In this document: piece by piece, positions 59,371 through 64,000 of the stretch | How the letters are laid out: each line of letters begins with the position of its first letter | Position numbering within the stretch: position 1 is the stretch's first letter | DNA from: a bacterium 336/3 | Lineage (GTDB): Bacteria; Bacteroidota; Bacteroidia; Cytophagales; Thermonemataceae | Direction of reading: 5' to 3' | NCBI GenBank assembly: GCA_001281695.1 | Contig: LJIE01000001.1 | Coordinates: 3,247,521-3,311,520, forward strand | DNA length: 64,000 nucleotides | Translations under genes and position numbers: made by a program | Notes under the pieces: model-generated | Databases searched by the model: none | Told to the model about the DNA's origin: nothing | Seen by the model: only the letters and a program-made list of their open reading frames with translations

Positions 59371-59389
59371 GATACTTTGCCAAAGTATC
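59371..59389. promoter_or_regulatory. 19-bp palindrome between FKBP and Nudix genes
   Basis: GATACTTTG and CAAAGTATC are exact inverse complements around one C. It lies in the 89-base divergent intergenic region, 28 bases from the FKBP start and 44 from the Nudix start, and could be an operator for both. Confidence 0.5.
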
Positions 59390-59432
59390 AAAAAAGATAT
59401 TGTTTTTGCAAGAGAAACCCATTCATTATTTT

Positions 59433-59915
59433 ATGATAGAATCTGAAATTGAAAGAATTTTTGGTAACAAACTTCGTTTGCGTGTAAGTGGTATTTGCAT
59501 AAAAGCAAATAAAGTATTATTAATCAAACATGTAAATTTAGGTGAAGGAGGTTATTTGTGGTCACCGCCAGGTGGTGGGTTACACTTTGGCGAATCTGTG
59601 GAAACTTGTCTCAAAAGGGAGTTTGAAGAAGAAACTGGTTTTAAAATTAAAATGAAGCGTTTTTTGTTTGTCAATGAATTTCTTCAGCCTCCACTCCATG
59701 CTATTGAGCTTTTTTTTGAAGTAGAAGTTGTAGGTGGTTCATTGCTTCTTGGCAAAGACCCTGAAATGCAAGAAAACAACCAAATTATTAGAGAAATTGC
59801 ATTTTTAGATATAGAAACTCTCCAAAAAGAGCCTGCTATTTGTGTACATAGTATGTTTCAGGAACTCAAAAGTGTAGATGAATTATTGGAGAAAAATGGG
59901 TATTTTAGGGGATAA
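59433..59915 (+). CDS. Nudix hydrolase
   Basis: About 160 residues from ATG 59433 (MIESEIERIFGNKLRLRVSG); an 11-codon extension to a TTG is possible but less likely. The complete Nudix box is GGLHFGESVETCLKREFEEETG, in which the REFEEETG segment matches REUxEExG and binds the metal. Flanking strands (VSGICIKANKVLLIKH and HAIELFFEVEVVGGSL) match the fold. The enzyme should hydrolyse a nucleoside diphosphate linked to another group; substrate unknown. Confidence 0.92.
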   Translation: MIESEIERIFGNKLRLRVSGICIKANKVLLIKHVNLGEGGYLWSPPGGGLHFGESVETCLKREFEEETGFKIKMKRFLFVNEFLQPPLHAIELFFEVEVVGGSLLLGKDPEMQENNQIIREIAFLDIETLQKEPAICVHSMFQELKSVDELLEKNGYFRG

Positions 59916-59917
59916 TA

Positions 59918-59944
59918 AAAAACCTCCATATTCTTGGAGGCTTT
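59918..59944. terminator. Terminator between Nudix and the convergent secreted-protein gene
   Basis: CCTCCA and TGGAGG pair over a 6-base loop between two convergent stop codons, with flanking A and T residues. Confidence 0.75.
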
Positions 59945-59966
59945 CATTATTAATGAATTGACTATT

Positions 59967-61502
59967 TTATTTAAATTCTATCTTTCCTATTTGGTCTTTT
60001 GCATTTAGAAGAATAATATTGGAAGTTATTTTTTTACTAAACATTATATAAGGTTGTATTTTTGTTTGTTTATAACCATAAACCAAATCTTTCTTCACTT
60101 GTCCATCAGGAGATACCGTTATTAAAAATAATCCATCTCTAGAACCACCTGAACCAGAACTTCTTTTTATTTCTTTGTCAGTATTGGCTTGAGCATTCTT
60201 CGATAAATCTTCATAAATAATATACACATTTCCGTTATAGTAGGTACTTTGAATAGAAGGATTATCTGCATTGAGTTGGTATTTCGGAATTTTAGAGATA
60301 CTTTTCAGCTTACCCGCAGCATCCACGTTCATACAAGCTATATCGCAATAAAAATATCTGTAAGTAGTACGTGTTCTACCTCTTGAATCAGTAAAAGTTC
60401 TTATTTCAAGTTTATATTGTTCAGCTACAACAGTATAACTTCCATCAGGTTTGCTATAAACATTTCTGATTACGTAAGGAACATAATCTTCTCTTTTCTT
60501 TCTCTCAGGATATAATTCTGTAACTTTTGTTCTGATTTTACTAAGAATAGAAAAATTGCTACAATCAATATTGGTAATGAAAAACTCATCTGAAATATTG
60601 CTAGTAGAAGTTGATAGCAATCCTCTTTTTATATCGCTCAAAAAGCCTGTACAAACAAGTGTATTATTTGCCCCATGTTCTATTTCTATTGTCATAATTT
60701 CATCACCCTGAAAATCAAAATCGAACTGTTTGGGTTTTCCAGAGCCTTTTTCAAAGGCAATCAACTTATAATAATTATCACTTTGACCTTTTTTTACTTC
60801 TTTTGATTCTTTGTATATCAAAGCTAATACATAAATATTTCCATAATTATCAATTTCTATTTCACTCACACTAAAATTCTTATCTTTGATGGGCAAATCA
60901 ACATCTTTATTGAAAAGCAAGGTTGTCAAGTCACTGTCATATACCTTAAAACCCATTTTTGTTGGTTCGTTTCTTTTTGTTGGTTTTTCTTTGTAAACGA
61001 GCAATTTGGTGGAATCAGGAGAAATTGCTGTGATACCAAAAACGTTAGAATTATAACCCTGAACAGAAAAAAGCCCTCCTCCTGAGGAATTTACTTGACC
61101 TTCATCTAAAATTAGCGTTTTACCAATTACATTCAAGTTTAAATCTGTGGTAGAAGCATATAAATAAGTTTTCTTTTCTTTCTTTTTCCTCTCGCTAATC
61201 AAATGAACGATTTTATCCTTGAGGAAAATAGTTTTATTGTAAGAATAACGCTTTTCATCCAACTCAAAAGGAATTATTTGTTCTTTTTCTAATTTCATGC
61301 TTTGGTTGTACTTACGAAAAACAAGCTGTTTGTCTTTACCATAATGAGTTGTATAATAATTTTTCTCATTCCCGCCTATAATCCCAGCCATTCTTTTTGT
61401 TTTGATTTTTTCACCCCAAACCACATCAGCTTGTTGTGCAAAACTATTATTTAGACATAGTAACACTAATAATAGTGTAGAAAATAAACTTATTTTGTTC
61501 AT
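59967..61502 (-). CDS. Secreted protein of unknown function, probably propeller-like
   Basis: About 511 residues from ATG 61502 (MNKISLFSTLLLVLLCLNNSFAQ); an ATG three codons upstream (61511) is also possible, and the longer frame upstream is rejected because it crosses the divergent promoter. The signal peptide is clear. The mature protein has many strand-like stretches (KQLVFRKYNQSMKLEKEQI, KLLVYKEKPTKRNEPTKMGF, SEIEIDNYGNIYVLALIYKE, DGSYTVVAEQYKLEI) that suggest a beta-propeller. Low-complexity basic and Ser-rich stretches are present (KRSSGSGGSRDG). No T9SS tail and no catalytic motif. Divergent from the gene at 61555. Confidence 0.75.
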   Translation of the reverse strand: MNKISLFSTLLLVLLCLNNSFAQQADVVWGEKIKTKRMAGIIGGNEKNYYTTHYGKDKQLVFRKYNQSMKLEKEQIIPFELDEKRYSYNKTIFLKDKIVHLISERKKKEKKTYLYASTTDLNLNVIGKTLILDEGQVNSSGGGLFSVQGYNSNVFGITAISPDSTKLLVYKEKPTKRNEPTKMGFKVYDSDLTTLLFNKDVDLPIKDKNFSVSEIEIDNYGNIYVLALIYKESKEVKKGQSDNYYKLIAFEKGSGKPKQFDFDFQGDEIMTIEIEHGANNTLVCTGFLSDIKRGLLSTSTSNISDEFFITNIDCSNFSILSKIRTKVTELYPERKKREDYVPYVIRNVYSKPDGSYTVVAEQYKLEIRTFTDSRGRTRTTYRYFYCDIACMNVDAAGKLKSISKIPKYQLNADNPSIQSTYYNGNVYIIYEDLSKNAQANTDKEIKRSSGSGGSRDGLFLITVSPDGQVKKDLVYGYKQTKIQPYIMFSKKITSNIILLNAKDQIGKIEFK

Positions 61503-61517
61503 ATTTTTCATGTATTT

Positions 61518-61539
61518 TTTATTTTTGTACAAAAATAAA
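61518..61539. promoter_or_regulatory. 22-bp palindrome containing face-to-face -7 elements
   Basis: The half-site TTTATTTTTGT is repeated exactly in inverse. It contains TATTTTTG on the plus strand (61520-61527) and the same element on the minus strand (61530-61537), so the promoters of the two divergent exported-protein genes overlap. TTTG at 61494-61497 could be the plus-strand -33 element (22-base spacer). Confidence 0.6.
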
Positions 61540-61554
61540 AAAACAAATATTCTT

Positions 61555-62271
61555 ATGAAAAAAGTTTTAACAATTTTACCATTTCTTAACCTATGCATCT
61601 TTTTTGCATATTCACAAACACCTGTAGATACTTCTTCAAGAATAAGGGTATATACTCCAAATGGAAGCAACAATTCTAGTTATAATAGTGAAGAGTCTTA
61701 TAAATGGGCTCTCAAAACTGACGTAGTACCCATGATTAGTGGCGAATTCCCACTTATTGGCGAATTTAAGGTAGCTAAAAGGCTGAGTACAGAATTTTCT
61801 GCTGGTATTACATACGATTTAAATTTATTAGGTAGTGATCTTTTCCCCGCAGAGTTAGATCGTATGCCTAATGATTATTATTATATAGATGCTGAAAACT
61901 CTGGAACTAGTACAGCCTTTCGTTTGGCTCTCAAATTTTATCCTTCAAAATATGAATCAGCGATTGAAGGATGGTTTGTAGGATTACAGTTGATGAATAA
62001 AAATTTAGTTAGAACATACATTGGAGAAGACAATCCTTTATTGGCAGATGAAAAGTTTAAGAGAACTCGAACAGGTGCTGCCATTATTGTAGGAAAGCAA
62101 GTAGTTTGGGATTCTAATGTTTTTGGTGAGTTTTTCTTTGGAATAGGTATTGTAAGAATCAATTACTCTATACCTGCTATCAGCACCATAGATGAGTCTA
62201 TTTTAAGAGTAAACAATTCTAAAGTAACACCCAACATTCTAGTGGGTTATAGATTTGGATTTGGAAATTAA
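61555..62271 (+). CDS. Exported outer-membrane beta-barrel-like protein
   Basis: About 238 residues from ATG 61555 (MKKVLTILPFLNLCIFFAYSQ), which gives a signal peptide; the longer frame upstream crosses the divergent gene and is rejected. The mature part after a Ser/Asn-rich spacer has typical barrel strands: KWALKTDVVPMISGEFPL, TEFSAGITYDLNLLG, FRLALKFYPSKYES, GWFVGLQLMNKNLVRTY, AAIIVGKQVVWDSNVFGEFFFGIGIVRINYS and a final PNILVGYRFGFGN ending in an aromatic. It is similar in style to DUF3575-type outer membrane proteins. Ligand or role unknown. Confidence 0.75.
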   Translation: MKKVLTILPFLNLCIFFAYSQTPVDTSSRIRVYTPNGSNNSSYNSEESYKWALKTDVVPMISGEFPLIGEFKVAKRLSTEFSAGITYDLNLLGSDLFPAELDRMPNDYYYIDAENSGTSTAFRLALKFYPSKYESAIEGWFVGLQLMNKNLVRTYIGEDNPLLADEKFKRTRTGAAIIVGKQVVWDSNVFGEFFFGIGIVRINYSIPAISTIDESILRVNNSKVTPNILVGYRFGFGN

Positions 62272-62278
62272 TTCTTAA

Positions 62279-62312
62279 ACATAAAAGCCTCCAAAATTTG
62301 GAGGCTTTTATG
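62279..62312. terminator. Bidirectional terminator between the barrel gene and hemA
   Basis: ATAAAAGCCTCCAAA pairs with TTTGGAGGCTTTTAT between convergent stop codons. Confidence 0.92.
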
Positions 62313-62314
62313 TT

Positions 62315-63577
62315 TTAATGAGTATCTTCTATTTTGGTTTTCTCTAAATCAAATAAATCGTTAAGTACATCTATCAGTGTTTCGGCTTCGCCACGTTTAC
62401 AAGCTGCTTTGAGTTGCAGAATAGGCATTTTCATAATTTTCTGAACCAAATTTCCTGTAATTTTATCAATTAGTTCGGCTTCTTGTTCTGAAAGTTTTTT
62501 AGAGTACTTGGAAATTTCTTCTTTTCTGATTTGTTCCAAAGCATTCTTGAGTTTTTGGATAGTAGGCGAAATTTCCATTTCTTTTGCCCAATTTTCAAAA
62601 TCGGCAATAGCTTCTTCTACAATTCTTTTTACAGCAGGTATTTCAGCCTGTCTGCGTTTGAGCGTTTCGTTGGTTTTGGCTTGCAAATGGTCTATATCAT
62701 ACACCATACAGCCTGCAATATTTTCCACATTAGCATCCACACTTCTGGGTACAGAAAGGTCTATGAAATATTTGTGTGAATAAATATTGATTTGCTGTAA
62801 ATTTTCTTGATGAATAAAATTGGTTGCCACTGATGATATAATGACATCAGCTTCTTCAATTTGTTTCCAAACATTTGTAAAATCTGCTACTTCAAATTCA
62901 CATTCCTGAGCAAGTTCAGTAGATTTTGAGGTTGTACGGTTACAAATCGTTACATTTTTAAACTTTCCTTTCAGATTTCTGCAAACATCTGTTCCAATTT
63001 CGCCAACTCCTAAAACTAAAATTTTAGGTTCTTGTAAACTAAAACTGATTTCGTTGAGTAGCTCAACAGCTGCATACGAGGTCGAGGCTGCCCCATCTCT
63101 AAAAGAGGTTTCTTGAGATACTCTTTTGTGGGTAAAGAAAATGCTATGCAATAATCTGTGTAAAAAAGCCCCTGCCATTTGTAAATCGGCAGACCATTGG
63201 TAAGCTTTTTTCATTTGGTTAGACACCTGAATATCACCAAGTATCTGAGCATCAAGCCCCAAAGAAACATTGTATAGATGCTCAACAGCCTGATTATATT
63301 CTAAAATTTGAAATAAATGAGTATGTGCCTCCAAAGCTGTATTGGCTTTGAAAGCCACCAAAGCCTGAATAATCTGATTGCTTAGGTTTTCTTCAGCACA
63401 ATAGTAAATTTCTGTACGGTTACAAGTAGAAATAACAAGCCCTTCAGAAATTTGAAAAACATCTTTTAAGTATATCAGCAAGTCTTTTGACTCCTGTTCT
63501 GATAAAGCAAATTGCTCCCTTACACTAACAGGTGCTTTGTGATGAGTGAGGCAAACAGCTTTGAGTAATTGATGCAT
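62315..63577 (-). CDS. hemA: Glutamyl-tRNA reductase
   Basis: 420 residues. Catalytic Cys52 lies in GLVISTCNRTEIYYC; THHKAPVSVREQFALSE at the N-terminus, LGLDAQILGDIQVSNQMKKAY and the NADPH-binding ILVLGVGEIGTDVCRNLKGK are all typical, as is FIDLSVPRSVDANVENIAG. The C-terminal dimerisation helix ends in KTKIEDTH. It reduces glutamyl-tRNA to glutamate-1-semialdehyde, the first committed step of C5-pathway tetrapyrrole synthesis. It diverges from the Fur-family gene at 63871, a common type of neighbour for haem and iron control, though a functional link here is only inference. Confidence 0.96.
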   Translation of the reverse strand: MHQLLKAVCLTHHKAPVSVREQFALSEQESKDLLIYLKDVFQISEGLVISTCNRTEIYYCAEENLSNQIIQALVAFKANTALEAHTHLFQILEYNQAVEHLYNVSLGLDAQILGDIQVSNQMKKAYQWSADLQMAGAFLHRLLHSIFFTHKRVSQETSFRDGAASTSYAAVELLNEISFSLQEPKILVLGVGEIGTDVCRNLKGKFKNVTICNRTTSKSTELAQECEFEVADFTNVWKQIEEADVIISSVATNFIHQENLQQINIYSHKYFIDLSVPRSVDANVENIAGCMVYDIDHLQAKTNETLKRRQAEIPAVKRIVEEAIADFENWAKEMEISPTIQKLKNALEQIRKEEISKYSKKLSEQEAELIDKITGNLVQKIMKMPILQLKAACKRGEAETLIDVLNDLFDLEKTKIEDTH

Positions 63578-63803
63578 AAGACGGTTTTATGTTCTTTTCA
63601 GATAACTCTATTCAAAAAAGTATGCACAAAAATAAGTAGCAAAATCTAAAAATGTACATGACTTAGCTCAGGAAAACCATATTTAGAATATTTCTAAATA
63701 ACATCATCTATTTATGTTCTGAATGCTAAGGCTTCATTATTCTCATTTACAATCTTTTATTGAATATAAATTAAGATGTCGCTAAAAATTTTTCTGTATT
63801 TGT

Positions 63804-63834
63804 TTTGCAAATATAGAAAAGAAAAATAACTTTG
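63804..63834 (+). promoter_or_regulatory. Promoter of the Fur-family gene
   Basis: TTTG (63804-63807), exactly 19 bases and TAACTTTG (63827-63834) match the consensus, 36 bases before the GTG start. Confidence 0.8.
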
Positions 63835-63870
63835 TAAAAAAAAATATTAATTAATAAAAATTATTATTTA

Positions 63871-64000
63871 GTGTCTCAAGAATCTATCACATATCAAAAA
63901 ATCAAAGAAAAATTGACTTTGCATGGTTTAAAAGCCACTTCACAACGTTTGGTGATTTATGAGGTTCTTTATAAAAATCCTCAACACCCTACTGCCGAAA
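63871..64000 (+). CDS. Fur-family transcriptional regulator, N-terminal part
   Basis: The visible 43 residues start at a GTG (VSQESITYQKIKEKLTLHGL) and continue KATSQRLVIYEVLYKNPQHPTAE, matching the first winged-helix segment of Fur/PerR regulators (GLKxTxQRxxIxxxLxxxxxHPTAE). The window ends before the DNA-recognition helix and metal sites, so Fur cannot be told from PerR or Zur. No in-frame ATG is near; the GTG is supported by the promoter at 63804-63834. Confidence 0.8.
   Translation, partial: MSQESITYQKIKEKLTLHGLKATSQRLVIYEVLYKNPQHPTAE

Noticed and set aside
61402-61554. N-terminal extension of the beta-barrel-like protein
   Set aside because: It would read through the divergent gene and the palindromic promoter; the ATG at 61555 starts a proper signal peptide.
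63578-63870. Possible small RNA or hemA regulatory leader
   Set aside because: Apart from the promoter for the Fur-family gene no stable hairpin or recognised riboswitch motif was seen.

Overview
The window is AT-rich chromosomal DNA from a member of the Bacteroidota, most likely of the order Cytophagales (gliding, Flexibacter/Microscilla-like relatives). Four exported proteins end in type IX secretion (T9SS) sorting domains, and there is a PorP/SprF-family protein. Promoters fit the Bacteroidota pattern TTTG-N19-TAnnTTTG, Shine-Dalgarno sequences are largely absent, and an acyl-CoA dehydrogenase of about 600 residues and two-domain Nnr and FKBP/SlyD proteins are present. I cannot name the genus from sequence alone. 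No prophage, transposase or CRISPR array was seen.

Layout. 1-10.6 kb: envelope genes, all on the minus strand: a truncated secreted protein, a large T9SS adhesin-like protein, a SlyD-type isomerase, and a probable five-gene operon (CAP lipoprotein, DUF1800, DUF1501 with a Tat-like signal and a T9SS tail, beta-barrel, lipoprotein). 10.7-17.2 kb: Nnr metabolite repair enzyme with a TlpA-like thioredoxin, then divergent lipase-like, M23 peptidase and zinc-ribbon genes. 17.4-24.4 kb: two long coiled-coil proteins, two small genes behind terminator/promoter composites, a D-aminoacylase-like amidohydrolase, a rhomboid protease and a leucine-rich repeat protein. 24.7-31.1 kb: acyl-CoA dehydrogenase, tRNA-Gln, then an accessory stretch with an orphan gene bracketed by a duplicated terminator, a CPBP membrane protease, a palindrome-rich 440-base gap and an OLD-like ATPase/TOPRIM gene. 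31.3-41.3 kb: PhoD-like phosphatase, TPR histidine kinase, PorP/SprF-SPOR fusion, asnS, tRNA-Thr with another bracketed orphan gene, and a beta-CASP nuclease. 41.5-47.5 kb: three tandem paralogues of unknown function followed by a sensor, roadblock, PATAN-like, MglA-like GTPase and second roadblock gene. 47.5-49.2 kb: rplM-rpsI-rpsB. 49.3-64 kb: a large T9SS protein with paired P-domains, a solitary transketolase C-terminal subunit, fadD-like ligase, TPR membrane protein, cyanophycinase-like and FKBP genes, Nudix hydrolase, a divergent pair of exported proteins, hemA, and the start of a Fur-family regulator.

The most system-like parts are the sensor/roadblock/GTPase block at 43.2-47.5 kb with the amplified gene family just before it, the coiled-coil pair at 17.4-19.6 kb, and the accessory stretch downstream of tRNA-Gln. 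Three small gene units are bracketed by near-duplicate terminator or promoter sequences, which suggests cassette-like turnover at terminators. All functional statements come from motif reading; no database search was run.
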